NCBI RefSeq assembly: GCF_001238275.1
Contig: NZ_LGTB01000016.1
Coordinates: 62,001 to 126,000, forward strand
Reading direction: 5' to 3'
From: Bradyrhizobium viridifuturi
GTDB taxonomy: Bacteria > Pseudomonadota > Alphaproteobacteria > Rhizobiales > Xanthobacteraceae
Length of the DNA stretch: 64,000 bases
The translations under genes and the position numbers were made by a program. The notes under the pieces were generated by a model that was not told the DNA's origin, searched no databases, and saw nothing but the letters and a program-made list of their open reading frames with translations. This document shows, piece by piece, positions 36,044 through 46,001 of the stretch; within the stretch, counting starts at the first letter, position 1, and each line of letters starts with the position of its first letter.

Positions 36044-37024
36044 ATGCAGCAAATCGCCGCCGCGGATCGCTCGCGCAGGCTGAGCTGGAATACCGCGGAC
36101 ACCAGGCCGGGCGAGCAGTTCGCCTATTATCGCGAGGCGATCTGCCAGGCCTTCATGAACCTGACGCCGGAGCCGCCGGCGACGCCGGGCTTCATCGCGC
36201 GGGTCGAGACCGTCGGGCTCGGCGACGGGGCGGTCAACCGGGTCAATTTTCCGGAGCATGTCGTGCGGCGCTCGGCCGCCGACATCGCCGCATCCAGCCG
36301 GCGCTGCTACTACCTCAATCTCAAGCTTGCCGGCCGCTGCCGCATCCAGCAGGCAGGGCGCGAGATCAGCCTGTCGCCCGGACAGGTCGGGATTTTCGAC
36401 AGCGGGCAGCGCTTCTCGCTGCTGCACGACCGCGGCCCCGTGCTGCAGGTCGCATCGTTCTTGGTGCCGGCCGAGGCGCTGGATGAACGGCTGCCGTCGG
36501 CGGCAGATGTCGCGCCGGCGCGGGTGTCCGATGATCCCTTCGTCGGCCATCTCATCACCGAGACGGCGCAGGTCCTGAACACCTCAGCGCTTCGTGCCGC
36601 GGATGCAGACAACGCGCGGCTGTTCAGCGTGCTGCTCGACCTCGTCGCGCTCAGCCTGTCGCGCTCCGGTCGCGAAGGCGTTGCCGAGAGCGTGGGTCTT
36701 GCGGATGCGACGTGGCTCGCGCTGCGCCGTGCCGTGGACCGAAGGCTGCGCGAGCCCGGGCTCGGCGTCGCCGCCATCGCGGCCGGGATCGGCATCAGCG
36801 AGCGCTACGTCCATAAGCTGTTCGAGCGCGCCGGCACCACATTCGCCAGCCATTTGATGGACCGTCGCCTCGACGGCGCGGCGCGAGACCTCAGGGATCC
36901 CGCGATCGCCGGGCGCGCGATCGGTGACATCGCATTCGACTGGGGCTTCTCCGACCTGTCGCATTTCACCCGGCGGTTCCGGCATCGCTTCGGCTGCACG
37001 CCGCGCGACTGGCGCCGCGGCTGA
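36044..37024 (+). CDS. AraC-family transcriptional regulator
   Basis: The 326-residue protein has an AraC-binding-like N-terminal domain (ISLSPGQVGIFDSGQRFSLLHDRG is the cupin-like core). Its C-terminal double helix-turn-helix includes GLGVAAIAAGIGISERYVHKLFERAGTTF and AIGDIAFDWGFSDLSHFTRRFRHRFGCTPRDW. GGAG lies 8 bases before the ATG at 36044, favouring it over the longer reading from 35981. It is divergent from the hydrolase and directly upstream of the maleylacetate reductase-like gene, so it probably controls one or both. Confidence 0.88.
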   Translation: MQQIAAADRSRRLSWNTADTRPGEQFAYYREAICQAFMNLTPEPPATPGFIARVETVGLGDGAVNRVNFPEHVVRRSAADIAASSRRCYYLNLKLAGRCRIQQAGREISLSPGQVGIFDSGQRFSLLHDRGPVLQVASFLVPAEALDERLPSAADVAPARVSDDPFVGHLITETAQVLNTSALRAADADNARLFSVLLDLVALSLSRSGREGVAESVGLADATWLALRRAVDRRLREPGLGVAAIAAGIGISERYVHKLFERAGTTFASHLMDRRLDGAARDLRDPAIAGRAIGDIAFDWGFSDLSHFTRRFRHRFGCTPRDWRRG

Positions 37025-37043
37025 TCAACGTTCTGGGAATCGC

Positions 37044-38111
37044 GTGGCGCAATCATTCACCTATCAAGTCAGCCCGATGCGGGTCGTGTTCGGGACCGGC
37101 ACGGCCGCGCAGCTGGCCGACGAGCTCGACCGGCTCGGCATCAAGCGCGCGCTGGTGCTGGCAAGCCGGCGGCAGCAGGCCGAGCTCGGCGATTTCGCAG
37201 GCTTGACCGGTGGCCGCATGGCTGGCGTGTTCGACGGCGCGGTCGTGCACACGCCGGTCGCGGTCACCGAACGCGCCATGCAGTTGGTCCGCGAGTTGAA
37301 GCCTGACGGTGTGGTTGCGATCGGCGCGGGCGCCGCGACCGGCCTCAGCAAGGCGATCGCGCTGCGCACCGACCTGCCGCAGCTGATCGTGCCGACCAGC
37401 TATGCCGGCTCCGAGATGACGCCGGTGCTCGGCGAGACCGTGGACGGCGTCAAGACCACGCAGTCATCGCCGAAGATATTGCCGGAGGCCGTGATCTACG
37501 ACGTCAACCTGACGCTCTCGATGCCGGCGAAGTTCTCCGCGATCTCGGGCCTCAATGCGATCGCGCATGCAGCGGAGGCGCTCTATGCACGCGACGGCAA
37601 TCCGATCACCTCGCTGATGGCGGAAGAGGCGATTGCAAAACTCGCGTCGTCGCTGCCGGAGGTGATCGCGCGGCCGCGCGATCTCGACGCGCGCTCCGAT
37701 GCGCTGTATGGCGCATGGCTGTGCGCGGTCTGCCTCGGCACCGTCGGCATGGCGCTGCATCACAAGCTCTGCCACACCGTCGGCGCGCTGTTCGACCTGC
37801 CGCATGCCGAGACCCATGCGGTGCTGTTGCCGCACACCATCGCCTACAACACGCCGGCCGCACGCGACGCGATCGGCCGCGCCGCACGGGCGCTTGGAGC
37901 GGCTGACGCGGCCGACGGCCTGTTCGATCTCTCCGTAAAACTCGGCGTGCCGCGCTCGCTTGCCGAGATCGGCATGTCCGAGGACGGCATCGCAAAGGCA
38001 GCTGCACTGGCGACCAAAAATCCCTACTGGAATCCGCGGCCGATCGAGGAGAGCGGGATTCGCGATTTGCTCAGGCGGGCGTGGTCCGGCGCGCGGCCGC
38101 AGGCCGAATAG
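37044..38111 (+). CDS. Maleylacetate reductase-like iron alcohol dehydrogenase
   Basis: The 355-residue enzyme matches maleylacetate reductases in length and motifs. The nucleotide-binding segment is AIGAGAATGLSKAIAL, followed by VPTSYAGSEMTPVLGET, and the metal/active-site segment is HHKLCHTVGALFDLPHAETHAVLLPHTIAYN. The enzyme reduces maleylacetate to 3-oxoadipate, the last step of hydroquinone, hydroxyquinol and chlorocatechol routes. The GTG start at 37044 begins VAQSFTYQVSPMRVVFG, as in family members; longer readings run back into the regulator gene. It sits 19 bases after the AraC gene. Confidence 0.9.
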   Translation: MAQSFTYQVSPMRVVFGTGTAAQLADELDRLGIKRALVLASRRQQAELGDFAGLTGGRMAGVFDGAVVHTPVAVTERAMQLVRELKPDGVVAIGAGAATGLSKAIALRTDLPQLIVPTSYAGSEMTPVLGETVDGVKTTQSSPKILPEAVIYDVNLTLSMPAKFSAISGLNAIAHAAEALYARDGNPITSLMAEEAIAKLASSLPEVIARPRDLDARSDALYGAWLCAVCLGTVGMALHHKLCHTVGALFDLPHAETHAVLLPHTIAYNTPAARDAIGRAARALGAADAADGLFDLSVKLGVPRSLAEIGMSEDGIAKAAALATKNPYWNPRPIEESGIRDLLRRAWSGARPQAE

Positions 38112-38112
38112 G

Positions 38113-39570
38113 TCACACCCCGATCGCGTTGCGCGCGATCACGTCGCGATAGAATGCGGCGCTCAGTTTCGGCACCCGCGCCTGGGTCTCGAAATCCACG
38201 CGATAGAGGCCGAAGCGCTTCGCATAGCCGAAGATCCATTCGAAATTGTCCATCAGGCTCCACAGGAAATAGCCGTGGACCGGGACTCCGTCGGCGGTCG
38301 CGCGCTGCAGCTGGGCGAGGTAGTTGCGAAGGAACATGATGCGGTCGAGGTCGTAGATCTGCCCGTCCGGCTCCACCTTGTCCTCGCCGGAGGTGCCGTT
38401 CTCGCTGATATAGATGCTCTTGATGTTCCACAGCTTGGCCGCAATCCGCGGCGCCCAGTAGATCGTCTCCGGCGCGATCCGCAGCCAATCGGAATTCATA
38501 TGCGGGAACGAGGCCGGCATCGGCAGCGGCTTCCAGCCGGGCGCGCTGTCGGTGGCGAGGACATAGCAGTGCGGCGCATAGATGTTGAGCCCGACGAAAT
38601 CGTTGGGCTGCGAGATGATCTTCAGATCCTCGGCGGTGAATTTGGGCGCGTCGGCACCGGCATATTGCAGGAAGGCCTCTGTGTACTTGCCTTCGAGGAG
38701 GACGCCGAGGAAACCGGCATTGAGCTCGCGCGTCGCGATCTCGGTGGCGCGAATGTTCTCCGGCGTGTTGAACGCGGGCACGCAGGCGGTGATGTTCTCG
38801 GCCGGTCCGACCCGTGTGCCAGCGCGGCCCTTGGCGCGGATCGCCTGCACCGCGAGCCCATGCGCCAGCGCGACGTGGTGGCGTGCCTGGTTCACCTCGG
38901 CCGGCGGCAGCGTCAGCCCCGGCGCGTCGACGCCGAGCGCATAGCCGAAGGGCAGGAAGCGCCCGACCTCGTTGAGGGTGAAGATGTTCTTGACCCGGCC
39001 GGTCAACCGCTGCGCCACATAGCCGGCGTAGTCGCCGAACGCCTTCGCGGTGTCGCGCGAGCGCCAGCCGCCGACGCGGTCCTGCAGCGCCTGCGGCAGG
39101 TCCCAGTGATAGAGCGTGGCGTAAGGCTCGATGCCGTTTGCGAGCAGTTCGTCGACCAGGCGGTTGTAGAAGTCGAGGCCCTTCGGATTGGGTGCGCCGC
39201 TGCCATCGGGAAACACCCGCGGCCAGGCGATTGAAAATCGATACGCCTTGGCGCCGAGGTCCTTGATGAGGCGGACATCCCCCTTGTAGCGATGATAATG
39301 GTCGTTGGCGCGATCACCGGTCGAGCCGTCCTCGATCTTGCCCGATGTGTGGGTGAAGGTGTCCCAGATCGACGGGCCGCGGCCGTCCTCATTGACCGCG
39401 CCCTCGACCTGGTAGGACGAGGTCGCGGTGCCCCAGACGAAGCCCGGAGGAAAATTCGCGCCGTTCGGCCGTGGAGCGTGGTTCGCCGCCTGTCCCGGGG
39501 CCGACAGGCCGAGCGCCGAGAGGCCTGCAAGGCCCGCAAACTGCCGGCGCGAGAACTTACCGAACATCAT
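38113..39570 (-). CDS. Glycoside hydrolase family 1 beta-glucosidase, Tat-exported
   Basis: The 485-residue enzyme has the GH1 N-terminal FVWGTATSSYQVEGA, the acid/base Glu in FTLNEV (TFNEP is usual), and the nucleophile Glu in YISENGTSG. The late FLWSLMDNFEWIFGYAKRFGLYRVDF motif is also typical. The first 30 residues (FSRRQFAGLAGLSALGLSAPGQAA) form a twin-arginine signal peptide, so the enzyme is probably periplasmic or secreted. Most bacterial GH1 enzymes are cytoplasmic. Convergent with the maleylacetate reductase gene, with one base between stops. The start may be 39570 or the next Met at 39567. The substrate could be a plant beta-glucoside. Confidence 0.92.
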   Translation of the reverse strand: MMFGKFSRRQFAGLAGLSALGLSAPGQAANHAPRPNGANFPPGFVWGTATSSYQVEGAVNEDGRGPSIWDTFTHTSGKIEDGSTGDRANDHYHRYKGDVRLIKDLGAKAYRFSIAWPRVFPDGSGAPNPKGLDFYNRLVDELLANGIEPYATLYHWDLPQALQDRVGGWRSRDTAKAFGDYAGYVAQRLTGRVKNIFTLNEVGRFLPFGYALGVDAPGLTLPPAEVNQARHHVALAHGLAVQAIRAKGRAGTRVGPAENITACVPAFNTPENIRATEIATRELNAGFLGVLLEGKYTEAFLQYAGADAPKFTAEDLKIISQPNDFVGLNIYAPHCYVLATDSAPGWKPLPMPASFPHMNSDWLRIAPETIYWAPRIAAKLWNIKSIYISENGTSGEDKVEPDGQIYDLDRIMFLRNYLAQLQRATADGVPVHGYFLWSLMDNFEWIFGYAKRFGLYRVDFETQARVPKLSAAFYRDVIARNAIGV

Positions 39571-39815
39571 TGTCTCCCGTCGACGGACGCTGCGGCTGGA
39601 ATGCCGGCCGCAGGTTAACCTTCCAGCCCGCGGTTGAGCAACAAGGGCGGGGCGGCCGAAGCGCGGTGGCGAACGGCGTACCGATTGATGCGCCCCATTG
39701 TGATCTCAATGTCGCGGAGTTGTCAGTTTTGTGGCGACATTTTCTCTACTAGATTGCCTGCTACGTCCTTCCGGAATGACCTCCGAAAATCCCGAGATCT
39801 CGTGAGCCGCGCACG

Positions 39816-42482
39816 ATGAGCAAGCCTGCAACCCATGTTCGAATCGCGCTGCTGCGTCGTCTTGCCACGGCGATCGGCTTGCTGCTCGTCACAGTCGCAG
39901 GCGCACAGGCCGAGCAGACATTCTCGTTCGACAGCACGCCCGGAAAGCTGCCGAAGACGGTTGTCCCGCTGAGTTATGCGATCGAGCTGACGCCTGACTT
40001 CGCCAGCCTCGCATTGCCGGGCATCGAGACCGTCGACATCGAGGTGCGCGAGGCCATCACGCAGCTCACGCTGAATGCGATCAGCACGACGTTTGCCGAG
40101 GTCACGATCGATGATGGCGCGCAGCGCGCGGAGGTTTCGACCGACGCCACCGCGCAGACCGCGACCTTGACCTTCGCCAAGCCGCTTGCCGTCAGCCGGC
40201 ACAGACTGCGCATCGCCTTCACGGCGCAGATCAACAGGTTCGGCACCGGCCTGTTCTCGGTCGATTACCCGACCCCTGCCGGGATCAAGCGGCTGATCTC
40301 CAGCAAGCTGGAGCCGGCGGATGCACGGCGGATCTTCCCGTGCTGGGACGAGCCGTCATTCAAGGCGAGCTTCGCGTTGACCGTCGTGATCCCGCGCAAC
40401 CTGCTCGCGGTCGGCAACATGCCCGTCGCGAGCGAGGCGCCGGTCGCCGGCGATCTGAAGAAGGTCGCGTTCGCACCGACGCCGAGAATGTCGACCTATC
40501 TCTTCGAGCTCACGGTCGGCGAACTCGAACGGGTCACGGCGGATGCCGGCGGCGTCACGGTCGGCGTGGTGACGACGGCGGGCAAGAGCGGGAAGGGCCG
40601 ATTTGCGCTCGACAGCGCGGTGAGGCTGCTCGGCTACTACAACGACTATTTCGGCGTGAAATATCCGCTGCCGAAGCTCGACTTGATCGCCGTTCCCGGC
40701 GGGTTCGGCGGCGCGATGGAGAATTGGGGCGCGATCACCTTCTTCGAGAGCCGGCTGCTGTTCGATCCCGCCACGAATGCAGGGACGGCCAAGCGCGGCA
40801 TCTTCGGCATCATCGCGCACGAGATGGCGCATATGTGGTTCGGCGATCTCGTCACCATGGCGTGGTGGGACAATCTCTGGCTCAACGAAGGCTTTGCCAG
40901 CTGGATGGCGACCAAGGCTTCGGAGCAATTCTATCCGCAATGGCAGAGCTGGCTGAACGGCTATGGCGCCAAGCAGTTCGCGATGGCGCTCGATGCGCGC
41001 CGCACCTCGCATCCGGTGCAGCAGCCGATCGCCGATCACAGCGAGGCGGTCACGGCGTTCGATGCCATCACCTACAACAAGGGGCAGGCGCTGATCCGGA
41101 TGCTGGAGAATTATCTCGGCGAGCAGCCGTTCCGCGACGGCATCCGCAAATACATGGCCGCGCACGCCTACAGCAATTCCACCACAGCCGATCTCTGGCA
41201 GGCGCTCGAACAATCCGGCGGTAAACCGATCACCGGCATCGCCGCCTCGTTCACCGAGCAGGACGGTGTTCCGCTGGTCGTGGCCGAGACGATCTGCGAT
41301 GGCGGCGTGCAGCGGCTGACCCTGCGGCAGGACCGCTTCGTGATCGCGCCGGCCAACGATCCGCCACTGCCGGCCCACAGCTGGCAAATTCCTATTGCCG
41401 CAGGACCGGCGCACGGCAAGGCCTTTGACGAGATCCTGCTGCAGGGCAGCGCCGATATTCCGGCCGGCGCCTGCGGCGATGCGATCAAGGTCAATCTCGG
41501 CGACGTCGGCTACTACAGGGTCGAATACGGCCTGAAGAACCGCGGGGCATTGCTGAACGCTTTCCCGCAAATGCAGGTCGAGGACCGGCTCAACGTCGTC
41601 ACCGACAGCTGGGCGCTGGTGCAGGCGGGCCGTGCCGAGCCGCCGTCCTACCTCGCGCTGCTCGACGCGCTCGATGCCGGCGATCATCGCGCGGTGTGGG
41701 ACCAGGTGATCTCGACACTTCTCACGCTCAACCGCCTGTCGCGCGACCGCGCCGAGCGGCCGGTGATCCAGGCTTATGCCCGGGCGAATCTGCGCCCGGT
41801 GTTCGATCGGATCGGATGGGATGGCAGCGGCTCGGGCGACGATGACACCGCGCTGTTGCGCGCAAGCCTGATCTCGGCGCTGGGCGACCTCGGTGATACC
41901 TCCGTGGTGGCCGAGGCGAAGCGGCGCTTCGCGGCGTTCCTCGACGATCCCAGCGCGCTTCCGACCACGCTGCGCGATGCGGTCACCCATGTCGTCGGCA
42001 TCACCGCCGATCGGACGACCTACGACAGGCTGCTGACGCTGGCGCGCAACAGCACGGTCACCAATGAGCGGCTGCGCTATTACTTCGCCGCCGCCGGCGC
42101 CCGCGACGCCGAACTGGCGCGCGCAACGCTAGCGTTGACGCTGACCAACGAATTGCCGGACACGATCGTCACCGGGATGATCAACGCGGTTGCGTCCGCG
42201 GGCGAGCAGCCGCAACTCGCCTGGGACTTCGTCCAGGCCAATTTCGACGCGCTGCTCGCCAAGCAGGGGCCGAACTTCCGCGACCAGTTCGTGCCGAATG
42301 TCATGACCAATTTTACCGATCAGGCCCATGCTGCGGAGCTTGCCGCTTTTGCCCCGTCGCAATCGACCAGCGGCGGCCGGGTGATGGTGGCGCGCGCCTT
42401 GCAGGCGATCGCGATCTCGGCCGATCTCTCCCAGCGCGTGCTCCCTGCCGCCGATGCATGGATCAGGGCGCGCAAGCCGTGA
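39816..42482 (+). CDS. M1-family metallo-aminopeptidase, exported
   Basis: The 888-residue zinc aminopeptidase has a signal peptide at residues 1-32 (ending GAQAEQ). The substrate-recognition GAMEN motif is at 299-303, and the zinc site is H335-E336-x2-H339 with E358 (HEMAH...NEGF). A large C-terminal ERAP1-like helical domain follows. It removes N-terminal residues from peptides, here probably in the periplasm. It is transcribed divergently from the glycosidase. The N-terminal beta-domain, catalytic and helical regions are all present, so the gene looks intact and of usual length. Confidence 0.93.
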   Translation: MSKPATHVRIALLRRLATAIGLLLVTVAGAQAEQTFSFDSTPGKLPKTVVPLSYAIELTPDFASLALPGIETVDIEVREAITQLTLNAISTTFAEVTIDDGAQRAEVSTDATAQTATLTFAKPLAVSRHRLRIAFTAQINRFGTGLFSVDYPTPAGIKRLISSKLEPADARRIFPCWDEPSFKASFALTVVIPRNLLAVGNMPVASEAPVAGDLKKVAFAPTPRMSTYLFELTVGELERVTADAGGVTVGVVTTAGKSGKGRFALDSAVRLLGYYNDYFGVKYPLPKLDLIAVPGGFGGAMENWGAITFFESRLLFDPATNAGTAKRGIFGIIAHEMAHMWFGDLVTMAWWDNLWLNEGFASWMATKASEQFYPQWQSWLNGYGAKQFAMALDARRTSHPVQQPIADHSEAVTAFDAITYNKGQALIRMLENYLGEQPFRDGIRKYMAAHAYSNSTTADLWQALEQSGGKPITGIAASFTEQDGVPLVVAETICDGGVQRLTLRQDRFVIAPANDPPLPAHSWQIPIAAGPAHGKAFDEILLQGSADIPAGACGDAIKVNLGDVGYYRVEYGLKNRGALLNAFPQMQVEDRLNVVTDSWALVQAGRAEPPSYLALLDALDAGDHRAVWDQVISTLLTLNRLSRDRAERPVIQAYARANLRPVFDRIGWDGSGSGDDDTALLRASLISALGDLGDTSVVAEAKRRFAAFLDDPSALPTTLRDAVTHVVGITADRTTYDRLLTLARNSTVTNERLRYYFAAAGARDAELARATLALTLTNELPDTIVTGMINAVASAGEQPQLAWDFVQANFDALLAKQGPNFRDQFVPNVMTNFTDQAHAAELAAFAPSQSTSGGRVMVARALQAIAISADLSQRVLPAADAWIRARKP

Positions 42483-42560
42483 GATCGCGAGGGAGTTTCC
42501 GGCGGCGCTCGATGCGGCTATGCTCCGTGGGCGGCATGCAATCAACGATGTGAGGCTGAG

Positions 42561-44213
42561 ATGGTCAAAGGTTCCGATTTGCTGGTCGCGGCCCTCGAGA
42601 ACGAGGGCGTGGAGCGGGTGTTCGGCGTTCCCGGCGAGGAGAACCTCGACGTCGTCGAGAGCCTGCGCAAATCCTCGATCAAGCTGATCGTGACGCGCCA
42701 CGAGCAGGCGGCTGCCTTCATGGCGGCGACCTACGGCCGGCTGACCGGAAAGCCGGGCGTCTGCATCACAACGCTCGGCCCCGGCGCGCTCAACCTGACC
42801 ACCGGCGCGGCCTATGCGCTGCTCGGCGCGATGCCGATGGTGATGCTCACCGGGCAGAAGGGCATTCTGAGCAGCCGGCAGGCCAAGTTCCAGATCGTCG
42901 ACATCGTCAACACCTTCCGGCCGCTGACCAAGCTGTCGCTGCAGATCGTTAGCGGCGCGACGATTCCGACGCTGGTCCGTGACGCCTTCCGGATCGCGAC
43001 CCAGGAACGGCCGGGTCCGGTGCTGCTCGAACTGCCGGAGGACATTGCAGGCGAAGAAACCGCGCCGGTCGAGCTGGTACATCCGCATCCGATCGAAATT
43101 CCGATCGCGCACGCGGCCGCGCTCGACCGCGCCGCCGACATGATCCTGAAGGCGCAGCGTCCGCTGATCATGCTCGGTGCTGCGGCATCGCGCCCGCGCT
43201 CGACCGCGGGCATCGGCGACTTCGTGCGACGAACGAAGATCCCGTTCTTCACCACCCAGATGGGCAAGGGCACGGTGTCCGGAGGCACCAATCAATACAT
43301 GGGGACCGCCGCGCTGAGCGAGCGCGACTATGTGCATGAGGCGATCGACCGCGCCGACCTGATCATTGCGATCGGTCACGACACGATCGAGAAACCGCCC
43401 TTCATCATGGGGCCGAAGGGCCCGCAGGTGGTCCATGTCAGCTACATGCCGGCCAATGTCGAACAGGTCTATTTCCCGCAATGCGAGGTGATCGGCGATG
43501 TCGGCCCGAGCCTCGAATTGCTGGCCGACCGGCTCGAGGGCAAGCTGCCGCATGCCAGCGCGCTGCTCAGCCTGCGCGAGAGCATCTTGGCCAAGATCAC
43601 CGACCGCGCCACCGAGGGCCGCTGGCCGCCGACGCCGCAGCGCATCGTGCACGATGTGCGGCAGGTGATCCCGGACGACGGGATCGTCGCACTCGACAAC
43701 GGCATGTACAAGATCTGGTTCGCGCGCAACTACCGCACGCTGTTGGCGAACTCGCTGCTGCTCGACAACGCGCTGGCGACCATGGGCGCCGGCCTGCCGT
43801 CGGCGATGATGGCGGCGATGCTGTATCCGAAGAACCGCGTGCTCGCAGTGTGCGGCGACGGTGGCTTCATGATGAATTCGCAGGAGCTCGAGACGGCGGT
43901 CCGCCTCAAGCTCAATCTGGTGATCCTGATCCTGGAGGACTCCGCCTACGGCATGATCCGCTGGAAGCAGGCCGTCGACAATTTCCCGGATTTCGGCCTC
44001 ACCTTCGGCAATCCGGATTTCGTCAAATATGCCGAGAGCTACGGCGCCAAGGGTTCACGGATCGAGAGCACGGAGGCGATCGTCCCGACCCTCGAGCGGG
44101 CGTTCTCCGGCGGCGGCGTGCACCTCGTCGTGGTGCCGATCGACTATACCGAGAACAAGCGGGTGCTGGTCGACGAGCTGCGAGAGAAGGTGCAGCAGAT
44201 CGACGTCGAATAG
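42561..44213 (+). CDS. Acetolactate synthase large-subunit-like ThDP enzyme
   Basis: The 550-residue enzyme belongs to the acetohydroxyacid synthase/AlsS group. The ThDP activator Glu is E48 in RHEQAAAFMAATYGRLTGKPGVC. The ThDP-Mg motif starts at G432-D433-G434 and ends near N439. Conserved segments MLTGQKG and GTAALSERDYVH are also present. Two pyruvates condense to acetolactate in this family. No small regulatory subunit gene is adjacent, which favours a catabolic or stand-alone form over the biosynthetic IlvBH complex. Related ThDP enzymes (oxalyl-CoA or sulfoacetaldehyde types) are less likely given these motifs. Confidence 0.87.
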   Translation: MVKGSDLLVAALENEGVERVFGVPGEENLDVVESLRKSSIKLIVTRHEQAAAFMAATYGRLTGKPGVCITTLGPGALNLTTGAAYALLGAMPMVMLTGQKGILSSRQAKFQIVDIVNTFRPLTKLSLQIVSGATIPTLVRDAFRIATQERPGPVLLELPEDIAGEETAPVELVHPHPIEIPIAHAAALDRAADMILKAQRPLIMLGAAASRPRSTAGIGDFVRRTKIPFFTTQMGKGTVSGGTNQYMGTAALSERDYVHEAIDRADLIIAIGHDTIEKPPFIMGPKGPQVVHVSYMPANVEQVYFPQCEVIGDVGPSLELLADRLEGKLPHASALLSLRESILAKITDRATEGRWPPTPQRIVHDVRQVIPDDGIVALDNGMYKIWFARNYRTLLANSLLLDNALATMGAGLPSAMMAAMLYPKNRVLAVCGDGGFMMNSQELETAVRLKLNLVILILEDSAYGMIRWKQAVDNFPDFGLTFGNPDFVKYAESYGAKGSRIESTEAIVPTLERAFSGGGVHLVVVPIDYTENKRVLVDELREKVQQIDVE

Positions 44214-44337
44214 CGGATTGCCGCTGACCGCAAGGAACGAAAAGCCCTCGGCTTGATTGAACGTAAGCCGCCATGGTAGCACGCCGCAACATCACCCGTT
44301 GTGCTGATGGTCGGCGATGCCAGATCTGAGAGGTCAC

Positions 44338-45978
44338 GTGACTGCACCAAATCCCGCCGCCGGCAAACCCATCGATCCCTCAGCGCTCGCCAATGTGCCG
44401 CGGCTGGTCACGGCGTATTTCGCCGGCAAGCCCGACCCCAGCGATCCGACCCAGCGGGTTGCCTTCGGCACCTCCGGCCATCGCGGCTCGTCGCTGAAGA
44501 ACTCCTTCAACGAGGACCACATCCTCGCCACCACGCAGGCGATCTGCGATTACCGCCGCGAGAAGGGCCTGACCGGGCCGCTGTTCATCGGCATCGATAC
44601 CCATGCGCTGGCCGAGCCGGCGCTGGCCAGCGCTGTCGAGGTGTTCGCGGCGAACGGCGTCGAGATCATGATCGATGCACAGGGCGGGTACACCCCGACG
44701 CCGGTGATCTCGCATGCCATCCTGAGTTACAACAAGGGCCGCAGCACGGGCCTGGCCGACGGCGTCGTCATCACGCCGTCGCATAACCCGCCGGAGGACG
44801 GCGGCTACAAATATAATCCGCCGCATGGCGGCCCGGCCGACACCGACGTCACCGGCGTGGTGGAGAAGAACGCCAACCGTTACATCGAGGCCGGGCTCAA
44901 GGGCGTCGCGCGGATGCCGTATGACCGCGCGCGCAAGGCCGCGACCACGCATCTGCACGACTTCATCACGCCTTACGTCGCCGATCTCGGCAACACCGTC
45001 GATCTCGCGCTGATCAAGTCGGCCGGCGTCAAGATCGGGATCGATCCGCTCGGCGGCGCGGCGGTGCATTACTGGCAGCCGATCATCGCGCGCTACGGCA
45101 TCAACGCGTCAGTCGTCAACAATGCGGTCGATCCGACCTTCCGTTTCATGACCGCCGACTGGGACGGCAAGATCCGGATGGACTGCTCGTCTCCTTTTGC
45201 GATGGCCAGCCTGATCGGGATGCGCGACCGCTTCGACGTTGCCTTTGCCAACGACACCGACGCAGACCGCCACGGCATCGTGACGCGTTCGAACGGGCTG
45301 ATGAACCCGAACCATTTCCTCGCCACCGCGATCGCCTATCTGTTCGCGCACCGGCCACAATGGAGCAAGGACGCCGCGATCGGCAAGACCATCGTGTCGA
45401 GTTCGATCATCGATCGCGTCGCCAAGAAGCTGGGCCGCAAACTGGTCGAGACGCCGGTTGGCTTCAAATGGTTCGTCGACGGGCTCGGCAGCGGCGGCTT
45501 CGGCTTCGCCGGCGAGGAGAGCGCCGGCGCGTCGTTCCTGAAGCGCGACGGCACGGTATGGACCACCGACAAGGACGGCATCATCCTCGGCCTTCTGGCG
45601 GCGGAGATCATCGCCAAGACCGGCCGCGATCCCAGTGAATTGTTCAATGAACTCACCGCAGAGCTCGGCGTGCCCTATTACGAGCGCATTGACGTCGCGG
45701 CGACGCCGAAGCAGAAGAACGCGTTGAAGGCGCTCGGGCCCGAGCAACTCAACATGACCGAGCTCGCCGGCGATGCGGTGCGCGCCGTCCGTACCAAGGC
45801 GCCAGGCAACGATCAACCGTTCGGCGGCATCAAGGTCGAGAGCGACGCCGGCTGGTTCGCCGCGCGTCCCTCCGGCACCGAGGATGTCTACAAGATCTAC
45901 GCCGAGAGCTTCCGCGGGCCGGATCATCTGAAAAAGATCCAGGGCGATGCGCAGGCCGCGATCGCCAAGGTGTTCTGA
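44338..45978 (+). CDS. pgm: Phosphoglucomutase (alpha-D-glucose phosphate specific)
   Basis: The enzyme interconverts glucose-1-phosphate and glucose-6-phosphate, feeding glycogen, trehalose and surface-polysaccharide synthesis. VAFGTSGHRGSS is near the N-terminus, the phosphoserine is S148 in TPSHNPPEDGG, the Mg loop is FANDTDADRHG, and the sugar loop is GEESAGASF. A GTG start at 44338 with GAGAGG 4 bases upstream gives 546 residues, exactly the E. coli Pgm length. The upstream ATG at 44317 would add 7 residues and has no ribosome site. It is the first of three tightly linked genes (pgm, epimerase, DapA-like). Confidence 0.94.
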   Translation: MTAPNPAAGKPIDPSALANVPRLVTAYFAGKPDPSDPTQRVAFGTSGHRGSSLKNSFNEDHILATTQAICDYRREKGLTGPLFIGIDTHALAEPALASAVEVFAANGVEIMIDAQGGYTPTPVISHAILSYNKGRSTGLADGVVITPSHNPPEDGGYKYNPPHGGPADTDVTGVVEKNANRYIEAGLKGVARMPYDRARKAATTHLHDFITPYVADLGNTVDLALIKSAGVKIGIDPLGGAAVHYWQPIIARYGINASVVNNAVDPTFRFMTADWDGKIRMDCSSPFAMASLIGMRDRFDVAFANDTDADRHGIVTRSNGLMNPNHFLATAIAYLFAHRPQWSKDAAIGKTIVSSSIIDRVAKKLGRKLVETPVGFKWFVDGLGSGGFGFAGEESAGASFLKRDGTVWTTDKDGIILGLLAAEIIAKTGRDPSELFNELTAELGVPYYERIDVAATPKQKNALKALGPEQLNMTELAGDAVRAVRTKAPGNDQPFGGIKVESDAGWFAARPSGTEDVYKIYAESFRGPDHLKKIQGDAQAAIAKVF

Positions 45979-46001
45979 AGGCGCGGGGCCGGGCGGAAGT
46001 C

